Source of the DNA: Flavobacteriales bacterium
GTDB taxonomy: Bacteria > Bacteroidota > Bacteroidia > Flavobacteriales_F > PHOS-HE28
Assembly: GCA_016699575.1 (NCBI GenBank)
Contig: CP064979.1
Coordinates: forward strand, 2,914,001 to 2,978,000
Reading direction: 5' to 3'
Length of the DNA stretch: 64,000 nucleotides
This document shows positions 9,241 through 18,374 of the stretch, in pieces; the first letter of the stretch is position 1, and each line of letters starts with the position of its first letter. The translations under genes and the position numbers were made by a program. The notes beneath the pieces are model-generated. The model searched no databases. It was not told where the DNA came from and was given only the letters and a program-made list of their open reading frames with translations.

Positions 9241-10299
9241 TCAGCCCTGGTAGCTCACACGGAAGCGCATGCGCACACCGCCTTCGGGCAGTTCCGCGAC
9301 TTCCTCGCCGCGCACGGTAAGCTGCAATCCGTGCAAGGTCAGGTAGCGCACGTTGCTCAGGCCTGAACGCCATTCAGTGGTCAGCCACGCGCGGAGTTCT
9401 TCCAAGAGCGCCATCTCGGATTCGGAAGAGAGCCGGGCTTGTGCGGCGCTGGCCGGGAAGAGCGCAACATCCTCAATGGACAGCTGCCGTGCGCGGGGAG
9501 TTCGCTCCCTGAACAGGACCACGGCACCTGTGATGCGTTGTCCGTGGTCCCTGATGGGTTCAGCATGGATGCTGATCAACCGTTCCTTGCCCTTTGTCCC
9601 CACCAAAGACGTGTGTTCCGGCAGGGTCACCTTGGCCCCGGTGCGCAAAGCCTCAGCGGCCGGGTTGGGCAGCGGCATGCACGTGTGCAGGTTCACCAAC
9701 GGCAGCAGATCCTCCACTTCCATGCCATGCACTGCAGAGGTTGTTCTGCCGGTTATCTGCTCCGCCACTTCGTTCATGAACGTCACCCGCCCGGCCGTGT
9801 CGGTGATGATGAGACCGTCGCCCAAAGCAGCGAGCGCGGTATTCGTGCGTTCAAGCTCGCGCAGCGCTTCCAGTTCGTTGTGCTTGCGCTCTGCCGCTTC
9901 CGCCCTCCATTTCAGCAGGCGTATGCGGCCCCAACCGCCCAGCAGCACCAGCGCGGTACCGACCGTGAGGAAACGGAACGCACCGATGGCATCCTTCATA
10001 CCTGACAGGTCGAGGGACAGGCGCGGTGGCGCGAAGAAGAACGTGGCCACCAGGTAGCTCGCCACGATGGAGAACAAACCCGGGCCGATACCGCCGAAGG
10101 TGGTGGCCACCATCACCGCGAAATAGAAAACGTAGTACGGCATGCCTTCCCCCATCACCGGGTCCAGCAGCCCGCGCATCACGGCGGACATGACCACGGC
10201 AATGAGGGCGATGGCATAACTGCGTCGGGTTCGATCTTCGGCCAGCATTCCGCGCGAAGATGCGAAAGGAGCAAGGCGCACGCAACACGGTGACAGCAT
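9241..10299 (-). CDS. DUF4118 membrane protein with PAS domain, no kinase
   Basis: Four closely spaced transmembrane helices (about residues 25-125, including YYVFYFAVMVATTFGGIGPGLFSIVASYLVA) match the KdpD-type DUF4118 membrane module. A short coiled linker and a PAS domain follow (ALGDGLIITDTAGRVTFMNEVAEQITG). The protein ends about 100 residues later with no histidine-kinase, GGDEF or EAL domain. It therefore resembles the sensory half of a kinase. The final 60 residues (from LLEELRAWL to the end) are unassigned. Starts are possible at ATG 10299 or ATG 10248, and a TTG at 10329 is less likely. It follows the PLP-enzyme gene by 36 bases and may share its transcript. Confidence 0.75.
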   Translation of the reverse strand: MLSPCCVRLAPFASSRGMLAEDRTRRSYAIALIAVVMSAVMRGLLDPVMGEGMPYYVFYFAVMVATTFGGIGPGLFSIVASYLVATFFFAPPRLSLDLSGMKDAIGAFRFLTVGTALVLLGGWGRIRLLKWRAEAAERKHNELEALRELERTNTALAALGDGLIITDTAGRVTFMNEVAEQITGRTTSAVHGMEVEDLLPLVNLHTCMPLPNPAAEALRTGAKVTLPEHTSLVGTKGKERLISIHAEPIRDHGQRITGAVVLFRERTPRARQLSIEDVALFPASAAQARLSSESEMALLEELRAWLTTEWRSGLSNVRYLTLHGLQLTVRGEEVAELPEGGVRMRFRVSYQG

Positions 10300-10335
10300 G
10301 ATCGCCGCGTCATTTCGGCCGTGGACCAACTGGTA

Positions 10336-11499
10336 TTACACCGTCTCAAGGGACAGGCGAAGGTCATCGATGAGCGCCTCCGGATCCTCGATACCCACGT
10401 ACAGCCGCACCATGTTGAACGATAGGCCACGCGGGTAGCCGTCCGGTCCCTTTGCAGCGCAAACCGGCCATTGCAGGCTTTCGTAGCCGCCCCAGCTCAC
10501 GGCCATCAGGAAGCGCTTCAGGTTGTTGCAGAAGCGTTCGACAGCCGCCTCGTCCGCTGCATTGAGTTCGATGGTCATCAGGCCGCCGCAGCGCTTCATC
10601 TGTTGTTTGGCCAGCGCATGCTGCGGGTGACTTTCCAGGAAGGGCCAATACACGCGCTTCACCTTCGGATGTGCTTCCAGGAACCGCGCGATTTTCTCCG
10701 CATTGTCGGCGCTGCGGTGCACGCGCAGCTCGAGGGTCCGCAGCCCGCGCATCAGCAGCCATGCATCGTGCGGGCTGGGCACTGCGCCCAGGGTCATGAA
10801 TTCCTTGCTCATCACCTGCCGCATGTGGGCTTTGGTTCCGGCGAGCACGCCGCACACCACATCGCTGTGGCCGTTCAAGTACTTGGTCCCGCTGTGTGCC
10901 ACCAAGTCGATGCCCAGGTCGAAGGGGTTCTGGAACAAGGGGCTGTTGTAGCTGTTGTCGCACAGGGTGACGATGCCACGCTCCTTGGCGATGGCTGCCA
11001 CTGCCCGCAGGTCCTGCAGTTCGAACGTGAATGAGTTCGGGCTTTCGGTGACGAAGAAGGAGGTGTTCGGCTTGCAGGCGCGGCGGTAGTTCTCGGCATC
11101 CGTACCGTCCACGTACGTTGTTTCCACCCCGAACCGGTCGAGCAGTTCGCTCAGCAGCTTCTTGGTCCAGGTGTAAGGCTTGTGCACGCACACCACATGG
11201 TCGCCCGCCTTGGTGAAGGAGATGATCGCTGCAGCGATGGCCCCAGCGCCGCTGCTGAAGAGCAAAGCATCCTCAGCGTGTTCCAATACGGCGAGTTTTT
11301 GCCGCACAATGGCAACGGTTGGGTTCGCGCCGCGCGTGTACACAGGCTGCTCCAGCTCGTTCTGCACAGCGTGGTGCATGGCCGCCACCGAGGGGTAGGT
11401 GAAGTTGCCGCTCTGCACGATGGGCGGCACCACAGCGTTGTAGCCGCGTTCGCGGTCTTCGCCCAGGTGGGTGAGCAGGTAGGAGAGGTCGTCGGTCAT
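10336..11499 (-). CDS. Cys/Met metabolism PLP-dependent lyase or synthase
   Basis: This 387-residue fold-type I PLP enzyme belongs to the cystathionine gamma-synthase / cystathionine lyase / methionine gamma-lyase family. The PLP lysine is K206 in HSGTKYLNGHSD, the ring-binding aspartate is D181 in LCDNSYNSP, and the phosphate-binding YTRGANPT is at 54-61. Family members act in transsulfuration or sulfur amino-acid breakdown, and sequence alone does not separate them. The start at 11499 overlaps the stop of the upstream glycosyltransferase in an ATGA arrangement, so translation is coupled. The longer in-frame extension to 11715 lies inside that gene and is rejected. Confidence 0.9.
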   Translation of the reverse strand: MTDDLSYLLTHLGEDRERGYNAVVPPIVQSGNFTYPSVAAMHHAVQNELEQPVYTRGANPTVAIVRQKLAVLEHAEDALLFSSGAGAIAAAIISFTKAGDHVVCVHKPYTWTKKLLSELLDRFGVETTYVDGTDAENYRRACKPNTSFFVTESPNSFTFELQDLRAVAAIAKERGIVTLCDNSYNSPLFQNPFDLGIDLVAHSGTKYLNGHSDVVCGVLAGTKAHMRQVMSKEFMTLGAVPSPHDAWLLMRGLRTLELRVHRSADNAEKIARFLEAHPKVKRVYWPFLESHPQHALAKQQMKRCGGLMTIELNAADEAAVERFCNNLKRFLMAVSWGGYESLQWPVCAAKGPDGYPRGLSFNMVRLYVGIEDPEALIDDLRLSLETV

Positions 11500-13151
11500 G
11501 GACGTCGTATGTAAAACACGAACCCGTTCTTGCGCGCGACTTCCGTGAAGGTGCCGATGGCTTCCACTTCGTGCACATGCGTCACCTTGCACGAGAGGTA
11601 CACCGGCCTTTCGATAGCACCGTGGTAGAGGACGTCCTCCGGTGGTTGCGCTTCCTTGATGCGGCCGTAGAACTCGGGCACGTAGCTCTTGTAGCCCTTC
11701 GTCAGCAGCCAGCACGGTTCGCCTGGATGGCTCTTGGGGAGCTTGTCGATCCTGCTTACCGAAAAGCCTTCCGTATGGCCTTGGAAGAACTCCACGGCCG
11801 CGCGTTGCGAATAACCTTCAATGTTGTTGATGAAGAAGAACAGCGTGGCCCATATGAACACCACCACGCCGCCGAACGTGACAAGGATGCTCTGCCGGTA
11901 CCGCGCGCGCTGGTGCAGGAAATGAGCTGCGGTGAGCGAGCCGAATAGGACAAGGCCGGCCAACGCTTCGAGACCTGTCCAATGCACATCGGCCTCCAGG
12001 TTGCCGAGTGCGAACGGGTCGGCGGCGAACAACGGCTTGAAGCGTTCGATGTGCATAGCGGCGAACGGCAGCACGATGACAACCACTGCCACGATGTTGC
12101 CCAGGATACCCAATGCGAAGCGCGTCCAGCCGAAGCCCTCGCGCTTCTCCCACACGCGCTCCAACTGAAGCGCGGCCAGGAAGGTCAGCGGGAAGTAGCA
12201 CAGGCTGCTGTAGTGCACGATCTTGGTGCTGACGATGCTGAAGAGGATCAGCACCACCCAGAACAGCACCAGCATCCAGCGGCGGAAGTCATGGTGCTCG
12301 TCGCGTGTGGGCTTCAACAGTTCCTGCAAAGCGAAAAGCGACGCCGGGAAACAGCCGAGCAGCAGCACCACGAAGTGGTAGCCGACGAAGCCACCGTGGC
12401 CCGCATCCTCCTGTGTGAAGAGTTCCACCTGGCGCTGGAAGAAGGCCGCGCTGAAGGCCGGTCCGTTACGCAAGTAGTCGATGCCGAACCAGAGGCCGGT
12501 GACCACTACCAGCGCGGCCAGGAGCAGCGCAACATGCTTCCACGCGAAGAACATGCGGAAGCGGTTGGCGGCCCAGTACACACCCACGGTAAGGCCCAGG
12601 ATGATGATGGCCGCCGGGCCCTTGGTCATGGTGGCCAGGCCCAGCAGCGCGCCGCTGAGCAGGGCCTGCACCGATGAACGCTCGCGCACGCAACGGATGA
12701 TCGCATACAGCGACAGGAAGATGAAGAGGTTGAACCACGGGTCGATGATGCCGCTGTGGAAGTAGAGGTGCGGCAGGATGGAGCCCACGTAGGCCAGCAC
12801 CCACAGCAACCCGAAGGTGCGGCCGCGCTCACGCGCACCGATCCGGAACAACACGACCAAAGTCACTGCACCACAGATCGCGTTGGGCAGGCGCGCAGCG
12901 AACTCGTCGATACCGAAGACGCTCATGCACGCGGCCTGCATCCAGATGAAGAGGGGTGGCTTCTCGTGGAAGGGCTCGAAAGCCATTTGCGGCCGCCACC
13001 AATCGCCGCTGGCCACCATCTCGCGGGCGATCTCGGCGAAGTTGATCTCGTCCCAATCGAAGAGGTGCACCGCGCCGAGGCCGGGCACGAACAGCAGAAG
13101 GGCGCCGAGCGCTATGAGCCACTGGATGCGCGCATTGCTCCAGTTGGCCAT
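11496..13151 (-). CDS. ArnT/PMT-family membrane glycosyltransferase
   Basis: This 551-residue integral membrane protein has about 11 helices. The acidic catalytic loop after helix 1 is FDWDEINFAEIAREM (DWDE at residues 32-35), followed by HEKPPLFIWMQA, which is diagnostic of the ArnT-like/PMT superfamily. These enzymes move a sugar from a polyprenyl-phosphate donor to lipid or protein in the periplasm. A GT2 polyprenyl-phosphate glycosyltransferase lies immediately upstream (3-base gap), consistent with one enzyme making the lipid-linked sugar and this one using it. The C-terminal 120 residues form a soluble domain. Confidence 0.9.
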   Translation of the reverse strand: MANWSNARIQWLIALGALLLFVPGLGAVHLFDWDEINFAEIAREMVASGDWWRPQMAFEPFHEKPPLFIWMQAACMSVFGIDEFAARLPNAICGAVTLVVLFRIGARERGRTFGLLWVLAYVGSILPHLYFHSGIIDPWFNLFIFLSLYAIIRCVRERSSVQALLSGALLGLATMTKGPAAIIILGLTVGVYWAANRFRMFFAWKHVALLLAALVVVTGLWFGIDYLRNGPAFSAAFFQRQVELFTQEDAGHGGFVGYHFVVLLLGCFPASLFALQELLKPTRDEHHDFRRWMLVLFWVVLILFSIVSTKIVHYSSLCYFPLTFLAALQLERVWEKREGFGWTRFALGILGNIVAVVVIVLPFAAMHIERFKPLFAADPFALGNLEADVHWTGLEALAGLVLFGSLTAAHFLHQRARYRQSILVTFGGVVVFIWATLFFFINNIEGYSQRAAVEFFQGHTEGFSVSRIDKLPKSHPGEPCWLLTKGYKSYVPEFYGRIKEAQPPEDVLYHGAIERPVYLSCKVTHVHEVEAIGTFTEVARKNGFVFYIRRP

Positions 13152-13154
13152 GGC

Positions 13155-13904
13155 TCAGGAGCGTTTGCCGAGCAAAGGCCAGCCCATGAGCCCGGTGCGG
13201 GCCAGGAAGTAGCGCCAGCTGGTGTGCACCACGCCCAGACCATAGGTCATGCTGCGGCTGAAGTTGATGCTGCTGGCCTCGTCGAAGTACTTGGTGGGGC
13301 AGGTGATCTCGGCGATCTCGAAGCGGTGCCAGAAGATCTGCGCGATCATCTGGTTGTCGAACACGAAATCATCGGAGCACTCGTGGTACGGGCAGGCATC
13401 GAGCACGGCGCGGTTGAAGGCGCGGTAGCCGGTGTGGTACTCGCTCAGCTTCTCGCCCATGAGCACGTTCTGCCCGAAGGTGAGCATGCGGTTGAAGATG
13501 TACTTGTATAGCGGCATGCCGCCCTTGAGCGCGCCGCCGCCCAGGATGCGCGAACCGAACACGACCGGGTAAACGCCATTGCCGATGAGCGTGATCATGC
13601 TGGCCAGCAGCTTGGGCGTGTACTGGTAATCGGGGTGCAACATCACCACAATGTCGCCGCCGAGCTCCTTGGCCTTGTCGTAGCAGCTCTTCTGGTTGCC
13701 GCCGTAACCGCGGTTCTTCTGGTGCTCCACCACGTGCTTTATGCCCAGTTGCCGGGCTACCTCCACGGTGTTGTCGGGACTTTTATCGTCCACCAGCACC
13801 ACCTCGTCCACCAGGTCGAAGGGGATCTCGTCGTAGGTCTGCTTCAGTGTGAGCGCCGCGCGGTAAGCGGGCAGCACCACGATCACTTTCTGGCCGTTGT
13901 ACAT
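13155..13904 (-). CDS. GT2 polyprenyl-phosphate glycosyltransferase (dolichol-P-mannose synthase-like)
   Basis: This 249-residue GT-A enzyme has the N terminus KVIVVLPAYRAALTL, the nucleotide-binding VLVDDKSPDNT, the metal and donor site VVMLHPDYQYTP, and the conserved KLSEYHTGYRAF segment. It is the short dolichyl-phosphate mannose-synthase type without membrane domains. Its likely product is polyprenyl-phosphate hexose for the adjacent ArnT-like enzyme. The start at 13904 is chosen over the longer frame to 14012 because the family motif begins there and a CATCTTTG promoter-like box lies seven bases before it. Confidence 0.92.
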   Translation of the reverse strand: MYNGQKVIVVLPAYRAALTLKQTYDEIPFDLVDEVVLVDDKSPDNTVEVARQLGIKHVVEHQKNRGYGGNQKSCYDKAKELGGDIVVMLHPDYQYTPKLLASMITLIGNGVYPVVFGSRILGGGALKGGMPLYKYIFNRMLTFGQNVLMGEKLSEYHTGYRAFNRAVLDACPYHECSDDFVFDNQMIAQIFWHRFEIAEITCPTKYFDEASSINFSRSMTYGLGVVHTSWRYFLARTGLMGWPLLGKRS

Positions 13905-13911
13905 CGGGCGG

Positions 13912-13919
13912 CAAAGATG
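13912..13919 (-). promoter_or_regulatory. Candidate -7 box (CATCTTTG) for the GT2 operon
   Basis: CATCTTTG on the minus strand matches the Bacteroidota -7 consensus TAnnTTTG except for the first base. It ends seven bases before the ATG. Confidence 0.45.
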
Positions 13920-14104
13920 GGCCCCAAGGGCGAACAGGGTTTTAGAGGCCGGGCCTGTGGTATGGCAAGGCGAAGTGCCACTTGGGCAACCTAGCGGGGA
14001 AAGCGGAGACAAGTCGAGGATGGCGTATAAGGTGCGGAAACGGTAGTTTCACACAGCCAGCGGAACACTCGCCCATCGCGTCCTACACCTAGCAAACCCC
14101 TGCT

Positions 14105-16477
14105 ATGAGCGCACGTATTTTGTCGATCGTCGTGCTACTGGTCATGCTATGCACCGGTCATCGACTAGGGGCGCAGGATTGGGCCGATCTGGGTCCGAAC
14201 GATTGGAATTGGCCCTCCATTGGCAAGGTATCCTATCCGAAGTTGGTGCTCGATGCCAACGGCTATCCGGTGGTGGGCTGCACAGACCATGGCGCAGGGG
14301 GTGTGTTCCGGGTAAGGCGTTGGGACGGCACAAGCTGGAACGCACTCGGGTCGAACGGTTTCTTTCCCAGTGGTTCACTCCTGACCGGACTGGTCCTCGA
14401 TGAGGTCGGCAACCCGGTGATGGCCGGTAGCGACGCAACGGGGCGCATTTGCGTGAGGCGGTGGAACGGATCGTTGTGGGCACCTGTTGGTAGCGATGGA
14501 TTTTCATCGGGCGAGATCGCGGCTGTTGGGCTCGCGAAGGATGTGAACGGGACTTTCGTCGTGGCCTACATCGACGAAGCGCTGGACAGGCATGTGGTCG
14601 TTAAGCGATGGACGGGAGCCGTGTGGGAGACCATTGGCGAAGACGATTTCTCGGATACGGATGCATCCGAGCTTGCTCTGGCCTTGGACGCATCGGGCAA
14701 TCCCATTGTGTGCTACAGGACGACCACTGGCGTTCATCTAAGAAGGGTGCAGCGCTGGACCGGTGCGATTTGGGAAACGCTACCACCGATCGACCTTGGT
14801 GCCGGCATCTTTTACGGGCTCGGACTTGCCGTGCAAGCCGATGGACATCCCATTGTGATCCTGGCACATACCGTTTACGGGAGCAGGGCAACGGTAGTGC
14901 GCTGGAACGGCACCGAATGGGAATTCGTGGGGCCTGCCGGTTTCTCCGTGGGCGACATCTTCAACCCGAGGATCTCAATGGATGGAGAAGGCAGGCCTGT
15001 GATCCTTTACAATGATCCGGATGATGGTGGAACGAGCATCAGACGTTGGGACGGCTCCGCATGGCAAGTGCTCTGCACAATGGACCCGCGGCTCTCTCCG
15101 CGAGATGCCGTCATGGCGTTGAGCCCCAATGGGGACATCACGGTTGCATGCGAATCCTGGGGGCTCGGCATGCGGGCATTGGTGCAGCGGTGGAACGGTT
15201 CTGAATGGCTGGATGTGGGCGAACGGGGGTTCTCGGCCACGGGCGCGTATTACCCCGGCCTGGCCATGGATACGGCCCAAGTTGTTGTCGCCTACACTGA
15301 CATGTCGCTCGACAACCGCACCACGGTGCAGCGTTGGAACGGTAGTGCATGGGAAGTGATAGGGGCTGCCGGTATATCAGCAGGCTCTGCAGGACATCAA
15401 GCTGTCGCCCTTGACCCAATGGGCTTTCCGGTGGTGGCCTTCGCCGATCAGGCCAACGGCGGAGCTACGGTGATGCGCTGGGATGGTAGCACGTGGGCAG
15501 CCATTGGTCCTGTGGGTTTCACTGGGGCGGTACCGGCCGGGATAAGCATGAGCCTCACAGCCAGTGGGCAGCCCGTGCTCGCACTTAAGTTCTCCATCGG
15601 CTTCGAAGACTTCTACAGCATATATGTGGTGCGCTGGGATGGCACGTCATGGAATGCGGTCGGGCAGTTCCCTGCCGGGTACGGGCAGCACGGCATGAGC
15701 ATGGCCTTGGATTCGGATGGGTATCCAGTGGTCGGCTACGACAAGGCCACATCAGACGGCTCGCGGGTGGTACGTTGGGACGGCATGGAGTGGAACATAC
15801 TACCGGGTGTGCCCGAGGCGGGCTGGCCGTTTTTCCAGGACCTGGTCGTGGACACCGCGGACAAGCCGATCCTGGCCTCCAACGGCACGCTCTATCGATG
15901 GAGCGGGGCGTCCTGGCAGAGGATAGGTGCAGGTGGCGACGTTGAGATGGATGCGGTCTGCCTTGCGATAGGTGCAGCGAATGAGATCCTCGTCGGTGGC
16001 GTGGTGAACGGAAGCCCGGTGGTCAAGCGCCGGGTCGGTGGATCGTGGCAGCAACTGGGAAGCGGACGCTTCGCAACGAGCTTCTCCGATTTCAATGGTC
16101 CTCATTGGCTTGCAACCGATAAGCAAGGAGGGGTTGTGGTGGCCTACACGAACGGGGGCATGTTCGCTAAGTCGATCCAGTATTCCACCGCAACAGTCGT
16201 TCCCACCACCGGCGTGCTCTCCATTGGCCCTAACCCCAACCCCGGTGGCGAACTGTGGATGAGCTTGGATGGCTTGCCCACCGAGACAGCGAGCTTGGAC
16301 GCGCAACTGCACGACATGTCGGGCCGCTTGATCGCTGCACAGGTTCTGCCTGTGGCAAACGGCCTGCTGAACGCAGCGATGCAGTTGCCTCCTGCGTTGC
16401 CGAGCGGGCTGTACGTTACCTCGATAAGCTCGACCGGTTCGCGATGGATCGCGAAGGTGATCGTCGCTAAGCCCTAG
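14105..16477 (+). CDS. T9SS-exported repeat protein with about 13 RWDGxxW repeats
   Basis: This 790-residue protein has a signal peptide ending in GHRLGAQ. It then carries about 13 copies of a roughly 50-residue unit built on RWNGSxWxxIGxxGFS followed by LALDxxGxPVVAYxD. The repeat spacing suggests a beta-propeller or related all-beta surface protein. The C terminus (VLSIGPNPNPGGELWMSL, then GLYVTSIS) is a type-A T9SS sorting domain, so the protein is secreted or surface-attached. No catalytic motif is visible. It is a single gene with no partner on its strand. Confidence 0.85.
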   Translation: MSARILSIVVLLVMLCTGHRLGAQDWADLGPNDWNWPSIGKVSYPKLVLDANGYPVVGCTDHGAGGVFRVRRWDGTSWNALGSNGFFPSGSLLTGLVLDEVGNPVMAGSDATGRICVRRWNGSLWAPVGSDGFSSGEIAAVGLAKDVNGTFVVAYIDEALDRHVVVKRWTGAVWETIGEDDFSDTDASELALALDASGNPIVCYRTTTGVHLRRVQRWTGAIWETLPPIDLGAGIFYGLGLAVQADGHPIVILAHTVYGSRATVVRWNGTEWEFVGPAGFSVGDIFNPRISMDGEGRPVILYNDPDDGGTSIRRWDGSAWQVLCTMDPRLSPRDAVMALSPNGDITVACESWGLGMRALVQRWNGSEWLDVGERGFSATGAYYPGLAMDTAQVVVAYTDMSLDNRTTVQRWNGSAWEVIGAAGISAGSAGHQAVALDPMGFPVVAFADQANGGATVMRWDGSTWAAIGPVGFTGAVPAGISMSLTASGQPVLALKFSIGFEDFYSIYVVRWDGTSWNAVGQFPAGYGQHGMSMALDSDGYPVVGYDKATSDGSRVVRWDGMEWNILPGVPEAGWPFFQDLVVDTADKPILASNGTLYRWSGASWQRIGAGGDVEMDAVCLAIGAANEILVGGVVNGSPVVKRRVGGSWQQLGSGRFATSFSDFNGPHWLATDKQGGVVVAYTNGGMFAKSIQYSTATVVPTTGVLSIGPNPNPGGELWMSLDGLPTETASLDAQLHDMSGRLIAAQVLPVANGLLNAAMQLPPALPSGLYVTSISSTGSRWIAKVIVAKP

Positions 16478-16930
16478 AAGTGTCGGCCCTATCTGTACAA
16501 ACCGCCGCACCATGCACCACCGTTGCCGGGGACCACAGGTCCACGACCGATGGACACTCCCCCTGCACCTGCTCGCGGGGTGACGGGAGTGGCTTGGATG
16601 CAGGGAGAATGGGACAAGGAAGGATGCGCGTAGGACTGTCGTACAGCGCAGAAAGTCGCTGCCCCGCTCGTGTCTGTTGATGAGCCGCTGAACGCACGCG
16701 AGTACGGCATACTTTCGGCCGAAGGCCAGCGACCGAGGGACACTCGGCGAAGCCGAGCGTCAGCCCACCTGCGGTCAGCCATGGCAGAGCAACACGCGAG
16801 GAAGTGCGGGGCGACTGGTCGAGATTTTCGCGAAGGGGCAAGCGAGGGTCGCTGCTAAGGGCGTGAAGTGCTGTATTTTGTTCAGCCGAGGTTGACACGA
16901 TTTCCGTCATCCTCGCCAACGAACAAACCG
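16478..16930 (+). other. Intergenic region without a supported gene
   Basis: No ORF here has family resemblance, a plausible start or homogeneous codon use. It contains the palindrome TTTCGGCCGAA near 16,715 and a REP-like hairpin at 16738-16764. Near the end, at about 16,873, TGTATTTTG may be the promoter of the next gene. Confidence 0.6.
16738..16764 (+). repeat. REP-like palindromic element, copy 1
   Basis: The form is GGACACTCGGC-GAA-GCCGAGCGTCAGC: a perfect 6-bp stem (CTCGGC/GCCGAG) with a GAA loop and a conserved CGTCAGC tail. A second copy lies in inverted orientation at 18263-18289. Confidence 0.6.
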
Positions 16931-17500
16931 ATGAGCTTTATCACCCAGTTGGCAGAACGCTTCAATGAAGAGAACTTCGATAACGTCGATGCTCATGGGA
17001 AGTTCATTTCGCAAGCCAAAGGCCAAATCAGCGCTATTGATAGCAAACGCGACCGCATCGAGTTCTTGACGGTTGTGCTCGAGGAGAATCGACGACGTTA
17101 TGATGAGCATAAGCCGAAGTGCGGATCACCGAGTTCCTGTCAACTCAACTTCGCTCATGAGAGCGTTGGCTACTTTCTGACCCAGGAACTCACTCGCTTG
17201 GGTGCCGTTGTGGACGAGGACGCGTTCACCCCAGAGGAGAAGGATGCAAAGTCAGACAAGCTCGACCAAGTCTTGAATGATCTGAGCTCGCTGAAGGCCG
17301 GACAGGGGGCCATATGGACGGACATGCAGGAGCAACTCGATGAATTGCGTTCGTACTTCTTTCTTGGCAAGAAGAAGTGGTACCGGCTTGCTGCGGGAAC
17401 CTTCGGAGAGATGGTCCTGTCTGGTATGATAAGTGAGTCGGTATCAAAGGGCTTGCTCTCTGAATTGAACAAGGCCTCAGCCCATCTACTTGGTCAATAG
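16931..17500 (+). CDS. Hypothetical protein (accessory, low GC)
   Basis: I do not recognise this 189-residue protein. It is soluble for most of its length, with a charged helical N terminus (MSFITQLAERFNEENF) and a run of helices around DKLDQVLNDLSSLKAGQGAIW. A weakly hydrophobic C-terminal third (AAGTFGEMVLSGMISESVSKG) follows. Base composition is clearly less GC-rich than the neighbours, and it forms a pair with the next gene between two inverted REP-like elements. Both point to horizontal acquisition. The start at 16931 is preferred to 16868 because the upstream extension has no protein-like character. Confidence 0.55.
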   Translation: MSFITQLAERFNEENFDNVDAHGKFISQAKGQISAIDSKRDRIEFLTVVLEENRRRYDEHKPKCGSPSSCQLNFAHESVGYFLTQELTRLGAVVDEDAFTPEEKDAKSDKLDQVLNDLSSLKAGQGAIWTDMQEQLDELRSYFFLGKKKWYRLAAGTFGEMVLSGMISESVSKGLLSELNKASAHLLGQ

Positions 17501-17608
17501 AAGATGTTCAGGGGGGAGTCAGCACACGTGAGATTCTCAAGCCTAGCGACTTACCTGTGAAGGGTGCGGGAGGTGTAATGGAATAAACTACCTTCAGTGC
17601 CTGTGCAA

Positions 17609-18208
17609 ATGGACCAGCAACAGGAGGAAAGTCTTTTGGGTCGCATCTTGACCAATCAGTGGTTAGCTCTATTTGTTTTTGCTAAGGAGATTGTCGAAGG
17701 TGTGGCATGGATAGTTGGGGAGGTGGCACCGTGGATTGGGGGGCATATTCCCAAACTGAACACGCCACACGTTGATTGGATTGACCTGTTGTCTAAAGGG
17801 GTGATTGCTGCGCTTATCTTCATGCTCCAGCGTATGCTGAAGCTTATGCGTGCAGAGAACAAATCATTCCGAGCGACGCAGGAACTATGGAGGTCGCAGC
17901 AGGAAGCATGGCATGTCCGTCAAAGGAAGCTGGAGAAGGTTGAAAGATGGTTATCCACTTTCTCCGATTTCAGAGATGCTAAGAACAGCGGCAAGCCGCT
18001 TGACATGACATTTTATGCCCAGCAACGACTAGACTATTGGGTGTTAGCAGTTCGTGCGTGCTTGCGGCTGAAGGTGGTAGCTACACGTGAAGAGGCTGAA
18101 TCGCTCATGGAAGAGCACTTCGGTATCAGTCGAACAATTCTGGAAGAGTGGGCCGCTGGGCAAAATCCTGGTGACATGCTGCATCGCGACGCCGCTCAAC
18201 ATCCATAA
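17609..18208 (+). CDS. Hypothetical membrane-associated protein (accessory, low GC)
   Basis: This roughly 199-residue protein has no family I recognise. Two hydrophobic segments (LALFVFAKEIVEGVAWIVGEVA and DLLSKGVIAALIFMLQRMLKL) suggest a membrane anchor. A long charged helix follows (RQRKLEKVERWL), then a soluble C-terminal domain. ATG 17609 is preferred, and GTG 17597 is an alternative. It shares low GC with the preceding gene, 108 bases away. The two may be a small two-gene accessory unit such as a defence or toxin-type pair, but no motif supports a specific function. Confidence 0.5.
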   Translation: MDQQQEESLLGRILTNQWLALFVFAKEIVEGVAWIVGEVAPWIGGHIPKLNTPHVDWIDLLSKGVIAALIFMLQRMLKLMRAENKSFRATQELWRSQQEAWHVRQRKLEKVERWLSTFSDFRDAKNSGKPLDMTFYAQQRLDYWVLAVRACLRLKVVATREEAESLMEEHFGISRTILEEWAAGQNPGDMLHRDAAQHP

Positions 18209-18262
18209 TCGAGTTCACTCGCAGAGCTCGCTTGGTCGCACTAACCCTTAGGCTTGCACAGC

Positions 18263-18289
18263 GCTGACGCTCGCCTGTGGCGAGTTTCC
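18263..18289 (-). repeat. REP-like palindromic element, copy 2 (inverted)
   Basis: Read on the minus strand this is GGAAACTCGCC-ACA-GGCGAGCGTCAGC. Compared with copy 1 the stem has compensatory C/G changes, while the GGAxACTCG start and GAGCGTCAGC tail are kept. It faces copy 1 across the two accessory genes. Confidence 0.6.
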
Positions 18290-18374
18290 ATCCGTCGTGG
18301 GCCTGTGGCCCCTAAGCAGAACAACTTGTGTGCGGCAGCTGCCCGCATAGGCCCTTCCTTTCCATACCCAACCC

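Noticed and set aside
12756..13511. 251-residue plus-strand ORF opposite the glycosyltransferases
   Set aside because: The minus-strand genes have complete catalytic motifs. This frame is His/Glu/Ala-rich shadow.
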